Positions 46,988-60,671 are shown, counted from the stretch's first letter. The stretch: 64,000 nt of DNA from Sporodiniella umbellata (GCA_025677835.1 JAIXMR010000019.1:124001-188000), one strand, 5' to 3'. Program-made: numbers and translations. The notes: generated from the sequence alone by a model not told the origin.

Positions 46988-47251
46988 ATTATTCCTTATC
47001 TCTTTGGAATAATAAAATGAAAAAAATCAAAAAAAAATGAAAAAGAAAACCTAAACAAAGCTTTCTGCTTCCGTATCTCCCTATTCATTTGGCATAGATG
47101 ATATCTGGACTGTAGTTCTTTTTCAATGTTTTTCTTTAAATATGTATCGATTTCAAAAATTATATTTTACAAAGAGATTACTGTTTTTAGAGGGAAATGT
47201 GTGTTGGATAAAATGATGTAGGATGTGTAGGAAAGGAAAAAGCCTGCTGGT

Positions 47252-48873
47252 TTAGTCGTCATCGTCACTTAGGGTCAAATCGATTACGTCTGTCTTTTGT
47301 TTCTTTGGCAAAGGCTCTTCAACAAAGGGTCTGTTATGGGGTATAGTACGATTGGTGTCATTGTTCCCGCTCTCTTCTTCGTCATCGTCAAGTAGCTCAA
47401 CTACGTCTTCCTTTACTTCTGACGACTGCTCTTCTGAATCCGATCCATCGCTGGATTCAGACGGTGTGCGCTCATCCACTACAGTGATATGACCGTCTGG
47501 CTCCACCTTGACATTCTCAATATGCCTTGGTGTATTGTCCAACATCTCTTGAAAATACCCGTCCTGCACAAGATCATCACAGTTTGTGATCTTCTTGTAG
47601 CACACTGGGCAGGACCACGTAGGAGTCTGTTCATTCATCGACAGAAAGGTGTTTGCGTCAAAGCATTGAAGGTGATTACAGTGGATGGAACGAATAGGCA
47701 CCGTGATACGTGAAAAAGCAAGCTAAGAGATATGTCAATGGGCCTTTTTATTTTTGGAACAAGTAACTTACAGGGCATTTTGTAGACAATGTCTCAGACT
47801 CTAGGACAACCTCGTCTTCTTGTTGTTTCTCTTGTACTAACACAGACACGCTTAGATCTTTCTCCTGTCTTTATCTGACTTACGTCTCTTCAAAACCGCT
47901 TCTTTCGATAGTTCTCTTTCAACCATAGACTGGATCAACGTGGCTGTGGGTGTCCTCTGCACAAGATAAAGTGCACAGAGGTAGGCTTCGTGCGTATTGA
48001 AATAGACAAATTCGATACTGTTCAGCCCTCCTTTTCTGACCATCACCGTTAAATCCGGCGGATTGACCGTACCCGGCTTGTTCTTTATCCCTCTCAAAGC
48101 CTAGCATAAACTATAAATACTCTCGGTTTACACAGATAACTCTCCTAATACTTACATTGCCTCCAATCACGTTTCCATTCATGCGTATTTCGCAAACATT
48201 AGGAAATTCCACTAGAACTTCCTTACCATCGGCCCCGTTCGCTTTACAACAGTAGAAACGTAATTGATACAGCGGTAAACCGTCCACGGGTGAGGGAGTA
48301 GTCAGCATATGACGATGTTCTTCAGTAAAAGCAAAATGAAGAAATTTGCTTGAGCGATCGCTTGAGACTTCAAATAGTTTGTAAATTTTTTTGAATGTAG
48401 TCTATTTTTTTTTTTTTTTTTTTTTTTTCTTATTTACTCGGTACATGTTGAAATTGAGTCAGTTGCAGGGTAGGTGCAAAAAACGGGTTTTTTTTAAACG
48501 AGACATGCTGTACGATTGTCATTTTGGGTTGTTTTACGAATGCTGTCTGACTTGTCGAAAGCGTACCGTTTTCAAAGCGCCAGTGGATTCTGTTTATAAC
48601 ACTCAATACATATCATATAAATGGGTTGATTTACTTTTTGGAAAATGACTTGTTTATAACAGTAACGAGAGTAACTATGCTTGTCTCTTTGTTGGTATTG
48701 AGTATAGACGAAACAAATTTTGTCATTCGATTTATCACTTCTTCCTTCTTCCCGCTCACTGTCATTTTCGGCAAGTCGAAAACATGGTTGTTGATAGATC
48801 TTACACAATCTACCAATTCCCTTAACGTAGCTCTTCGAAAATCAGAAGTAATATGTGCAGCCTGTTTGTACAT
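47252..48873 (-). CDS. Siz/PIAS-type SUMO E3 ligase (SAP-PINIT-MIZ)
   Basis: Six exons: 48873-48635, 48589-48445, 48401-48156, 48100-47884, 47836-47772, 47722-47252; 460 aa. Domains in order: SAP DNA-binding helices (ATLRELVDCVRSINNH...GKKEEVINRM), PINIT domain starting FKKNPFFAPTL and running through LPLYQLRFYCC to SIEFVYFNT, and an SP-RING/MIZ finger (IRSIHCNHLQCFDANTF, then WSCPVCYKK). The acidic tail ends in VIDLTLSDDDD, a SUMO-interacting motif. It should transfer SUMO from Ubc9 to nuclear substrates. The start at 48873 is the first ATG that keeps the SAP frame; an upstream ATG at 48966 would need a splice that breaks the phase. The PINIT exon 48589-48445 was recovered from frame and family pattern. 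Confidence 0.85.
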
Positions 48874-49401
48874 GAAAGCTTGATTAAAAGATAACAAAAA
48901 AAAAAAAAGAGAAGGGGGAAAAAGAAAGGGAAAATGTCTCTTTCTTTCTTTTACCATTTCAGTCATTTTGCATGAATTCTATCTACCACTTTTCTCCTCT
49001 TTTTGTATTTGATCACTCACAATTCCAGAAAAAAAAGTGTGGTGGAGTAGTAAAAGCTGTGCTTTTTTTTTTTTTTTTTTTTTTTTTGGCTGTACTAGAA
49101 CCGTTTGCGCACATTCAATCCTTTTATTTATTTTTTGCTGATATATTCTATATTATGCAGAAACAATAAAAAAGTGTAGTGTATGGATTGAAACATTTTT
49201 TTTAATTGACTGTCTGTTTCTTTTTGTAAAACAATAGATTCATTAAAGTAAAACTGAAACCAACATAATCTTTTGCATTTTTTCATGCCATATCAAACCC
49301 TTTCGCTATTTTTTTTTTCTTTTTTAACTGTGTTTTGGTCATTTTCTTAATTTCTTTTGCTTTTCTCTTGTTTATTTAAAAATAAAGCATTAAAAGAAGA
49401 G
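48874..49401. promoter_or_regulatory. Divergent promoter region, Siz / G beta
   Basis: 528 bases between divergent starts with a T tract at 49064-49087. No gene seen. Confidence 0.5.
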
Positions 49402-50543
49402 ATGTCAAGTATTGAAGAGGATATCGCAAACGCAAGACGAGAAGCTGAGAACTTGAAAGAAAGAATCAAACAAAGGCGGGAAAGTTTAGCAGATACAACA
49501 TGTAATAAGCAAAGCTTTTATTTCAAATGTGTTTGTTTTTTAACGACCTTTCTCAGTGATTAAAGCCGCGCAGAACAAGCCAATAGAGAGTCTGACAAGG
49601 TTGACAATGAAGACACGTCGAACATTAAAAGGCCATATAGCTAAGGTTTATTCTTTGCACTGGTCAATGGATAAAACGCATATGGCATCTGCTTCTCAAG
49701 ATGGTAAGCTGCTCATCTGGAACGCATACACAGCGCATAAAGTAGATGTCATCTCACTCAAATCATCCTGGGTCATGACATGCGCCTATTCACCCAGCGG
49801 AAAGTACGTTGCCTCGGGAGGCCTGGACAATATGTGCTCTATTTACTGCTTGAACGATCTCGAAAGGCCGAAAAAGGAATTGATGGGACATACGGGCTAC
49901 GTTAGCTGCTGCCGGTTTTTAAACGACCAACACATCTTGACTTCTAGCGGTGACACACATTGTATGCTTTGGGATATTGAGAGAGGAACAAGAAAAGCTA
50001 AATTCAGCCAACACACAGGAGATGTGATGAGGTATGGAAAAATCAAAATTGTAACATAACAGCCGGCTTGACACAGCTCTTAGTTTGTCTGTTTCTCCCA
50101 CAGATCCAAACATATTTGTTTCTGGTGCTTGTGATGCTGTTGCTAAAGTATGGGATATTCGTACTGAGTGCTGTGTTCAGTCTTTTTCAGGGCACGAGTC
50201 CGATATTAACACTGTTCTTTTCTTTCCGGGCGGTAATGCCTTTGGCACTGGATCAGATGACGCTAGCTGTCGTCTGTTTGATATACGGGCGGATAAAGAA
50301 CTGAATCTTTATATTCATGATCAAGTCTTTAGTGGTGTTACTTCCATTGGTTTCTCCGTCTCTGGCAGACTTTTGTTTGGTGGTTACGATGACTATCATT
50401 GCCATGTTTGGGATACACTGCTTGGTGAGCGTGTTGGCGTTTTGAGTGGACATGAAAATCGTGTATCGTGTCTAGGTGTTGCTACCGACGGCATGTCTTT
50501 AGCTACAGGAAGTTGGGATAACCTAATCAAAATTTGGGCATAA
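49402..50543 (+). CDS. Heterotrimeric G-protein beta subunit
   Basis: Three exons: 49402-49501, 49557-50031, 50084-50543, 344 aa. The N-terminal helix ([22 protein letters not shown]) forms the coiled coil with G gamma. It is followed by the conserved [17 protein letters not shown] and seven WD40 repeats, among them [81 protein letters not shown] and [11 protein letters not shown]. Length and repeat number are standard for G beta. It partners with G gamma and G alpha in pheromone, nutrient or morphogenesis signalling. Mucorales carry several G beta paralogues; which one this is cannot be told. Confidence 0.96.
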
Positions 50544-53162
50544 AAAAAAGTTGCACCAAAACCATTTAAGCTAAAAACAACTTTTTCTTCTCTGTTTGCT
50601 TTGTTTCTCGAGTCGTTCCGCCGGATACAGAATAAATTCACGAGATTTTGCGTATCAATTCGGAGACAAAAAAAAAAAAAAAAAAAAAAAACCAAGTAGA
50701 CATATACTGCATAAAAGGTTTTATCACGCAAAAACGATCAGCTACTGTACTTCTTTCAAATTACCGAACACTGAAAGCTCCGCTATTTTTTTTTTTTTTT
50801 TTTTCTGAATATTCGTGCGAGGAGAGACTAATTTAACAAAGTATTAGATCAAAGCTACCTAGTCTCTCGATAATAAATCGTTTAATATTTGTAAGAGAAA
50901 TTGTACATCGCTTTTCTCATTTGTTACTATCGTTAAAGTTTAAAATGAATATCATGAAAAAAGACGCCGTAAACGGTTTCAATAGAAAGTGTCTGTCTTT
51001 ATCAGGGTTTTGTAATAAACTGATCTCAGAATATGAATTGTCACTTTTGAAATGCTATATTTAGTTCTACATATGATTTAATCTAAAGTTTAAAAAACAT
51101 CCTTTCTATCCACTGCATTTCACCCTATATCGGGCTTTGCAAACTTTAACGGTGACCATAGCTTTCTATTTTCACTTTTTCAGAGATCGCGTCATAGTCT
51201 ACCGCCACCTTATTTTTTTCGGGAGTTATCCTGTATGCATATAGTCAAGCTTGCTGCTCTATAGGTTGAACTGATACAATGAAAGACTTGTAAGAAACAA
51301 AAAAGCCTAAGGTTTATTCTTGCAACTACTTCTGGGAAAACCGGTTGTCTTGAGAGCTTACAGATGTTGAGCTAACTATTGTATTTTATGAAAATAACGT
51401 GATCCCGTATGTGCAAGTTTCAATACTTTTGAAAATTGAGTACAAGTCCTAAACTCACTTAGGTTTTCCACGAGATTACATTTACCGCTATTCTGATTTT
51501 AGCGATTAATATGCAAATACTAATGTCTTACTGTATACTACCGTACTTTTACTTTTATTTGTTCACTTGCCTTTATCTTACTTGAAAACCTCGACAAAGA
51601 ATTTGCTTTTTATTACAATGTTAGACAAGAGCTTTCCTCAAGCTTTGCTCTCTACTTAACATTTTGTATTAATAGTTATCTCTAAACTATTTTCCAGTAG
51701 ATATTTTTGAAGCCAATTGTGAGTATTTTAACAGGCGATTGATAAAATAGTATGTCTTTGTTTACTCAAAAACACCTGCATAAATAACTATGGTTTTTAG
51801 AGTTGTATTAAATTTTTCAAGTGTCATGGTCTATAATAGAAAAAAAAAAAGGCATATTTGTGTTCATTTTATTGTGTATTCAACGTCTATTTTTATCAGT
51901 TTTGGTGTCTTTTTTTTTTTTTTTTTTTTTTGAAATAAGTATCTGTTCCATGATCTACTTTTATGCCAGAAATATCTTTTTATAATCTAAAAAAAAAACT
52001 CTGCTGTTCTCTTTTATATTGTCATTATTTATGGCTTTTAAGCAGACTGATAAAACAACTACAAACATATAACAGTTTTTATCTATTAATAGAGGAACTA
52101 TGTACCAAATTCACAGTTTTTCGTCACTATATATCGTGTATGAAAAACAAGCCTTTAGCAAAGAGTCTGTGGTTTAATGGATTCTTACCTATCCATTGCA
52201 GGAAGACGGTTTTTCAAATTTACTATTGCGAAATCCTTTTTACACGTTTTTTTTTTTGCTTAGTACAGAATACAAGGGAGAAGATTGTACCAAAATTTTA
52301 GATTTAGCTCAACTGAAAATAGCTTTAGAGGCTTGCTTTCCGGAAAACCTCTTGAGCGTATAATCACAGCTCTCATTTAATAGCTTCATAAATCGGCTAC
52401 TTATCTTTAGGTAATTTAGTTTTGAAGGAAAACTAAGCGGAGTTCCTAAGCGTCCAGTAAATTGAAGGTGGAGACACAGTACTGATACTAAAAAGCCCAA
52501 TTTGATACTGTTTTTTTATCAACCTAAACAATATTTTGTGTAATGAATAGAAAACAAAGAAAGAAAGCTTAATCAACTTACCCGCTTACTGATTAAAATA
52601 GGAAAGGCTATATGTAAAGATAAGTCACCTGTAAGATATTCCTTCTATTTGATGAGATACACATTTCTTAATTAAGAGGCAACGCACGAATAGCCAAGTT
52701 ACAGAAAAGACTTCCTAATAGAGCAGTTTCTGACACTTTTTTTGGTCTCTTAATACATGGTTTTTTTTGTTCTAATACACGCCTATCCTTTCTCTCTTGC
52801 CTTCCTCAGTTACTCCTCAAATCCCAAAAGATAGAACGTAATTTATTTTCTGCACTTTTTAAATAGACAACAATTCAACCACCGTTTGTACACCTTCCCA
52901 TTGTTCAACAACCAACTTGTTTGATTGGCTTATCGGAAACAAGAACTTGTCAATATACACTCCCATTTAGCTCGGGCAGGTTTTCTTAATTCTACACTCC
53001 TTGATACGGTAGCACACACACTACATAGTGATACATGAGTCCTATAATTAGCCAAAAAAAAAAAAAAGTAAATTGATCCAAGTATATAAAGAGCAACTCA
53101 TTAACCCTTTTCTTTTTTCTTTTTATCCTCAACACCCATTACACTCTTTTTTATATATAACA
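50544..53162. other. 2.6-kb gene-poor AT-rich interval before CotH gene
   Basis: No gene recognised. The longest frame (112 codons at 51963-52301) is rich in Phe, Leu, Tyr and Lys as expected from AT-rich DNA and has no motif. T tracts occur at 50787-50803 and 51910-51931. The distal end (about 52,750-53,162) is probably the CotH promoter, with a pyrimidine-rich stretch and a TATA box. The remainder is unexplained. Confidence 0.5.
53083..53090 (+). promoter_or_regulatory. TATA box of the CotH gene
   Basis: TATATAAA lies 73-80 bases upstream of the CotH ATG. A pyrimidine-rich stretch, TTTTCTTTTTTCTTTTTATC near 53107-53128, follows it. This is one of the cleanest core promoters in the window. 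Confidence 0.6.
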
Positions 53163-55108
53163 ATGAAATTGTCTCTCACTCTTATTTCGGGATCATTCCT
53201 AGTGGCAATAGCTAACGCAGCTACCATTCATTTTAATGTAGTCGCCCCTAATGCCACAGACGTAAAGGTATCTGTCAATGGCGAACAGGTGGCTCTAAAT
53301 GCTGCCATTCCCCATGTACCTTACTACACCGGATCAGCTGAAGTAGGAAGCGCAACCACATATAAGGTAAACTATAGATTTCCTTGCCAAGTTTATTGTG
53401 TGCTCAATTTTTTACTCGATATAGTACATAACTGACTCAAAAGAAGAAACATTTGAGCGCTCATTAAGTGGTATCACCAACACAACATTGAACGATTTCT
53501 TTGACCGTCCAGTAACTTATGCCAACCTTCCTCAGCTACCATGGCCTATTGAAGAAAATGTACGTTCACTATATTTTCGAAAAGCTTAGATCACTGATGC
53601 TTCTTTTATATCTATAGCCTCAATGGACCCGTTCTGGAAAGAAACCCGAGATTTTTGATGATAACTACATCCCTTCTATTTTCTTTCACGGCGACGACGC
53701 TGAAGTAAATACCCTGGTGAGAAATGTAACCAAACAGAAGGTGAAGGGTGATTTGACTTTCATTGGGTCCAATTACGTCCATACATTTAAGAAAGTCAAG
53801 TTTGCCATTCACGGTGCTGGGAAAAAACATAACAATGCCAAACAATCATGGAGATGGACCTTACATGGAGACGATACACTCGGTAATCGTAACTATTTCA
53901 AACTTCGTCATATGGAGGAAGACCCTACCCAAATCCGTGAACGTATCTATGCTGATATCTTGCACGCTATGGGTACATACGCTAACGAAGCAACCATGGT
54001 ACGTTTGTTTATGAACGGACAAGGTTTCGGTACCTTCAACATGCTGGACGATGTTACCCAGTTCTCCTATATTAATGCCATGTTCTATGGCGGAAAGCCT
54101 CCCTCGACTTTGGGTCCCTTGTACGATGGTGCCACTGGCGCTGATTTCCAGTATCACCCTGGCAACATTGATGGCTACGCATCTTGGAAAGCCAACAAGA
54201 AAAACGTAGGCAACGTTCGTTATGAAGCTTTTGAGCCTCTCTGTAAAGCTTGGAACGAAACGGACTATACCGACAATACTGCTGTCGCTAACTTTGAAAA
54301 GATGTTTGACACTGAACACTTTTTGAGATTTATGGTTATCGAATACCTTACTGCCCACTGGGATGGTTATTGGATGGGTCAGACTAACGATGCTGCCTAT
54401 CGTGACCCAACCGAAAATGACAAGTGGTACTTTATTGATCAAGATTTCGACGCTACTTTTGGTGTCAACTTGGCTGAGCCCGAAGCCAAAGAATTCTTAA
54501 ACATCCCTTACAAGGACTTCCCAAACCGTTACCCTGCCGCTGTCATGGCAAACGGTCTCTTGAAGAATCCTGATAAGCAAGCCAAGTTTGAAAAGTATTT
54601 GACTGAGACTGTACGCGTTTTGTTCAACAACGTTACCTTGACCCAGCGTGTTACTGCCCTTCACGAATTCTTGGCTCCTGATCTTCTCTGGGATCGCTCT
54701 TTGGTCCAGCAGTCTCCAGGTACCAACTTTGGCTGGACTTACGAACAGACCTCCGAGAACTTATGGAGAGGTGTAGACGCTCCCAATGCAAACGGGGGTG
54801 GCGCTGCCTGGGGTCTGATAGAATATATCGCTGCCAAATCTCAAGCTATGGCTAAACTATACAATATCGATATTGTAACTGAACCCGTAGGTCCTCCTGC
54901 CCAAAATGCAACAGAAGTGGTCCCTAGCACAGCCGATATTACTTCTAATACAACTGAACCTGTTCAAAGCCCTATTGATTCTTCTGAGCAAAGCAAAACC
55001 ACATCCATCCATCTTAGTAACAGTGTAAGCATCTCTGGTGCCTCCACGTCCGCCCCTCAAGCTCTGTTGGCTATCTTTACTTTGGCTATTGCCGCTTTTA
55101 TCTTTTAA
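53163..55108 (+). CDS. CotH-family cell-surface protein
   Basis: Three exons: 53163-53366, 53425-53559, 53618-55108, 609 aa. A signal peptide (MKLSLTLISGSFLVAIANA) precedes an N-terminal beta-rich module and the CotH kinase-like domain. The Mucorales CotH signature appears at residue 366 onward as MGQTNDAAYRDP, preceded by FMVIEYLTAHWDGYW and followed by WYFIDQDFDATFG, whose Asp residues fit the kinase-fold metal site. The C-terminus is Ser/Thr-rich and ends in a hydrophobic tail (LLAIFTLAIAAFIF), as in GPI-anchored proteins. Bacterial CotH is a spore-coat protein kinase, and in Mucorales some CotH proteins act as surface adhesins. Whether this member is a kinase, spore-wall protein or adhesin cannot be told from sequence. 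Confidence 0.92.
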
Positions 55109-55876
55109 TAATACTTTAATTTGTTCATCTCTTTTCAAAAAAAAATAACTTTCGACTATAATTGTTTATATATCTATTTACCATAATCAAATACACTATC
55201 TTTTCACCTTTTTTTTTTTAAAAAAAAAAGAAAAACACGTTTCCTTTTTACATTTCTGTCTTTCAATACAAAAAATATGTACACTTGACTAAAAAAAACC
55301 GTATGGTTTCTAAAAAATAAAGTTTTGTATTTGGACCTGGTCGAAAAAAAGTATATTTTCTTTCTTTAAAAGAATTTACTGTTTTGGGTGCCCTACTTTT
55401 TTCCCATTTCATCTTTTGAGACATATAATATGTAGGGTTTTAAATGTTCTATAACTCTAATAACATGTTTTTTTTTTTTTTTTTTTTTTTTGCACACAAA
55501 GTTTTTTTTTTTTTTTTTTTTTTTTTTGTAGTCTATCCTGTCTTAAGTAAAACTACACATGCGTATCTACTATGGTTTTGACTTCTGCCATATGTATGTT
55601 TCAAAGCTCTTGCTATATAATATAAAGTTTAGACTTATTATATTCTGACATTATGTAGTAGAGAAAGATCGGTGATTTTAATTGAAAGTCTTTTTTTACT
55701 ATTGCCTTTTTGCAATATGCTTAAAAAAAATCTAAATCAACAAACAAAGCAGCAAAATTGCGCTCGTATCTTTCTGGTACTATACATTGTTTAAGTGCTT
55801 TTGAAAAGGTATATTGAAACGTTGCAAAAACAAACCCCTCTTTTTTGGTTACATGTCTGGTTTACACTTATTTTAT
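55109..55876. other. Intergenic between convergent genes
   Basis: 768 bases between the CotH and NECAP 3' ends. Two T tracts of more than 20 bases lie close together (55469-55490 and 55502-55527). No gene seen. Confidence 0.5.
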
Positions 55877-56745
55877 CTAAAAAAAAGAACCCTGTTGCTT
55901 TTGTTGTTGTTGTTTTACTTGAGAGGCAGATGGAGGGGGAGGCAATAAAGGCACAAAACCGTCTGTAGAACTGTTTGTAGGTGCAGGTCTTGTTCTTTTT
56001 GTACCCAAATTTCCAATAGTAATATTGATAGTTTGCCCTTCTTTCAAACCATAATCTTTCTTTGGTGTAGGATCTGCTGCTTTCTTAACCGCTTCCTTTT
56101 CAGCACGTACTTGTCTATACGTTGATCTGTCAATAACCATTTAGTTGTTTTGCCTATTCTTTTTTTACTTTATAAAATCTTGTAGCGTAACATTAAAGTC
56201 AAAGGCGTCAGATCTTTCCTGGAAACCCATACCAATAAATGCGTGTCGACCTATATTAACTGAGCACTTGATGCTTTATCAATCTTTGTAATATACCTTC
56301 GTTTTCAATCTTCAATACGAAATAACGGCTCGAATCTAAAACAGCCTCTACAGAACTAGACTGAAGATCGTATGGACAGACAGCAAACAGTTCGCCTATT
56401 ATTTTTTTTATTAGCCAAGTTCATTCTTTTAGACTTTCTATTTACCGGTGCTAGTGTCTTCCAAGCGAATCTCGCACCTTTTCCCTTTACTTATCACTCT
56501 CAAGCGCCCTTTCCACAAAAATGAGTTGGCGAGGTCTCCCCATTCAGCAGCTCTGTTATAATGAATAAAAGATGTCATTCGTAAGAATGAGATTACCTGT
56601 ATCCTCTAGCTGCTGTTCTGGGTGGAATCTTGTAAACTAAATTTCTAGATTGTTAAGTCATTTAAACAAGTAGCAGCTGAGAAAGTAAGCAATTACCAAA
56701 GCATTCACGAATAATCAACAACACACTTTCGTATTCTTCTTCCAT
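55877..56745 (-). CDS. NECAP-like adaptin-ear-binding coat-associated protein
   Basis: Six exons: 56745-56697, 56636-56597, 56552-56446, 56395-56297, 56250-56169, 56126-55877; 208 aa. The N-terminal PH-like NECAP domain is complete: [80 protein letters not shown] and [17 protein letters not shown] 75-residue tail is rich in Pro and Gln (LLPPPPSAS). NECAP binds AP-2 and AP-1 during clathrin-coated vesicle formation. The exons are small and the model depends on the conserved domain, which it reproduces without gaps. Confidence 0.9.
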
Positions 56746-56920
56746 TACAGCCGAACTATTCTTTATTTAATATATTTAGAAAAAGAGCACAAAAAGAAAA
56801 TGAAAAGTTTCGAAATAGGGACTCAGTTCAAAAGTCGGTAGCTAACAAAGAGTTTCCAAAATAAAAAAAAAATAAAAAAAAGGACACTGGATCAACTTGT
56901 ATCTTTTTTTTTTTAATATA

Positions 56921-57621
<701 letters not shown>

Positions 57622-58785
57622 TTTTCAAACAGAAAATGAAAAGAAAACCAAAACAAACACGAAAACCCAGCTGCGTATTTTTTTCTTGGAAAATTTCCTT
57701 TATGAGGTCACTGACGAATTCGTTCAATACGTTGTATCAGATAGATTTGACTACAACCCCTTTTTTTTTTTGAAAACATACTAAGCTAATCACACCAAGA
57801 CAAGTATTTCTAGTAAGATCAAAGAAGGTGCTGCCCTAAACCAGCTACAAATATATAGGCTTACATCAAGAGTAGTACACAAGTACTGCATAAACAGTCA
57901 GCAAACCAAACTGCTTTTAAACAAAGTTTTTAAAAATCTTTGGTAGGCAATGCAATTGTGCTTTATTGGAAAAAAAAAAAGCTCCAAATGTAGTGATAGA
58001 ATTTAAGGCTTGCCCTAAAAAACGAATAGCTTTGAAATGATAAAACATATTTCTAAATGAGATCTAGAACAGGAGCACTCTTCAAAAAAAAAAAAAGAAA
58101 GAGTGGCTATCAATTCATATAAAAAAGGCGTGTATCTTCTATACAAGACGACCCCGCGTTTTTTTGATGTGTGACATTTTGACTACTATACCGAACCTAA
58201 AAACAAAATGCTATGAAATCAAACTACCTGATTCAAAGCGCCATATTGACCTCATCAACATCTGTGCTACTTTTTGTATATTATCTGTAAAAAAAAAAAA
58301 AAAAAAAAGTTTTATTGATTCGTATTTGGTACTATTGGTACACTAAGAATATATATTTAAAGTAGCGTTCCGCGATTTGGACTAAAAGTAGCCTTCATTG
58401 AAAAGAAAACTGTTTTTATTCTAGACAAACAGCCTGTTTTTCTCACCAAAAAACAAAGATACTGCAACTCATTGGTCTTTCAAAGTCAAAGCGGTTTTTT
58501 TAATCATTTGTTCTTTCTACTCTCTTTTTTTGAAACGACGACATTACACGGACACAGCCTGTGTGAGAGAAAGAAAGCAACTTTTGTGTAAGCTGGGACA
58601 CTGACTCAACAGAAAAGTACCTTACCCACTCTTTTTTTTTATAAATGCATTTGAATATCAAAAACCAAAAAAAAAAAAAAAAAAAAAATATAGAGTATTA
58701 TACTGGGTTTATTTATTATGTAGAAAAGGGAATAAGGTAATTTTTTGTTTTTAGCGAGTTAATTGTTTTTCTTAGAACAAAGATC
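57622..58785. other. Intergenic, AT-rich
   Basis: 1.16 kb between the start of the AMMECR1 gene and the 3' end of the HMIT-like transporter. A-rich runs at 58091-58105, 58289-58308 and 58669-58688; no coding pattern or structured RNA recognised. Confidence 0.5.
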
Positions 58786-60451
58786 TTATTTCTTCCAGTG
58801 ATTTTCCGGAAGTCTAAATGAACAGGTTTTTAGTTTCGGTTTATAGAGCATGTCGTACACTGTAGTTATTACCTCAGGCATCATTCGGAATAACGCAATC
58901 CATAAAATGATAGAAAACCCCGCGTAGAACCAAAAGGTACCTGCGGTTGTCATTGATTCGGTCATGGAAAGAAAAGCAGTAGTGATAATCAAATTACAGA
59001 TCCAGTTGACAGCTGTTGCTATTCCATTTGCTTTGCCTCTCATGGAAGAGGAAAACATTTCCGATTGAGCTAACCAGGGTATATAACCAAGACCTAAAGC
59101 GTAGCTTCCCACATAAATGATCAGGAAAGTTAAGAGGACCCCGGTAATCGCTTGATCACGAGGGCCATAAGGGCATCCAGAAGTCGTTTGTAATATCTGA
59201 GAAGGGTCTATAGACTCTAAAAGGACACACTGATTGTTTAAAGACCAACCGCAGCGGTCATCAAGTACACAGCGTCCACAATGACTGGAATAAAGCTCAC
59301 AGCTGTCTTTCTGAGTAACAAATCCTTGTTGTGCTGCAAAGGAGGCACCCAGGGCAATCAAACCACCGATTGTGCAAAGCATTGATATCAGCAGCATTTT
59401 TCTTCGGCCAAACCGGTCAATAATTCCAATGGCTACCATGGTGAATACCATGTTTGTAGCGGCTACGATAATGGCTACAGCTGTTGAGCCTTGGTTGCTT
59501 CTGAAGCCGGCCATCTGTAGAATTGTTGCGGCATAATACATCGCCGCATTAAAACCACAGAGCTGCTGTGCTGCTTGTAATATGCAAGCAATGATCAAAG
59601 GCTTGGAATTCTCTTTGCTTAAAAAATCTTTGAAAGAACCAGCGTGGTCTGCTTCATAGCTTTCATGAATCGATTTGATTTCCTCCTCAATAAAGTTTTC
59701 TGTCACACGATTGCCATATATTTTTCGAATCACCTTTCTGGCTTGATCCGTTCTACCTATGGCAATCAACCTTCGTGGGGATTCCGGGAGAAAAGGCATT
59801 ATGCAGAATTGAAACAGAGCAGGGATACCGGCAATACCAAACATATATCGCCAGCCGTCTGTCACATTGGCAAAAGCAATATTCATAACATAAGCAATGA
59901 CCTGCCCAAAAGTGATCACGAGTGTGTTTAAAGTAGTCAAACGTCCTCGAATATGTTTAGGTGAAAGCTCGCCTGAATAAAACTTTGTTATTGGTGTACT
60001 CCAGTTATTCTGTTGGTACTACTTACTTACATAGACAGGCACAATCATAGAAGCTATTCCAACTGCAAGGCCTACGACAATCCTTCCCAACAAAAGAATA
60101 CCAAAGCTTCTGGCAACGGCCATGATGATAGCCCCTGCAATAAATACAAGTGAAGATACAATCACCAAAAGCTATTTTGATAGATGAGTGTTTTCGATTC
60201 AATCAGAACCAATGTTGTACAAACCTTTCTACCCATTTTGTCTGTAATCTGCAACTTATGAGTTAGCAACAGAATCAGTTTCACAGGAAAAAGAACAATC
60301 TTACCAATCCTGAGAAAAATCCTCCAAAGATGGCACCAAAGGTAGTTGCGCCAACCACCAGTTCTTTTTGAACGCTGCTCATATGGAATTCTTCCTGGAT
60401 CAACACCAATGCACCGGAAATGACTGTTACAGGATGAATATCTTTACTGTC

Positions 60452-60490
<39 letters not shown>

Positions 60491-60671
60491 TTGTACCTCC
60501 GGTATCGTATCCAAACAGAAACCCGCCAACGCAAACACATACAACAAGTACGTAGGTAAAGAGGGAGGCGCTCTGATTTAATGCCGATATATCCGATACC
60601 TTTCCATGTGTGTTATAAAGCTCTTCATGTGAATCCACTGATATTTCGGAAGATCCTGTCTTTTTCTCCAT
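58786..60671 (-). CDS. HMIT-like proton/myo-inositol (sugar) symporter
   Basis: Five exons: 60671-60497, 60423-60305, 60248-60225, 60171-60027, 59972-58786; 549 aa. Twelve helices of the sugar-porter MFS family are expected. Marks: GGFLFGYDTGVISGAL (split by intron 1), DKMGRK, GRIVVGLAVGIASMIVPVYVSELSP, RGRL, PFLPESPRRLI (PESPR), QQLCGFNAAMYYAATIL, IDRFGRRK, and GYIPWLAQSEMF. A Cys-rich extracellular loop (CELYSSHCGRCVLDDRCGW...C...C) between helices 9 and 10 is typical of the H+/myo-inositol transporter HMIT (SLC2A13) and plant INT proteins. Myo-inositol uptake coupled to protons is the best guess. The acceptor of exon 3 is ambiguous by six bases. Confidence 0.87.

Noticed and set aside
51963..52301. 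112-codon frame in the gene-poor region
   Set aside because: Amino-acid content expected of AT-rich DNA by chance; no splice-supported extension.
53861..54442. 193-codon minus-strand frame under the CotH gene
   Set aside because: Opposite strand of a well-conserved CotH exon; no independent motif.
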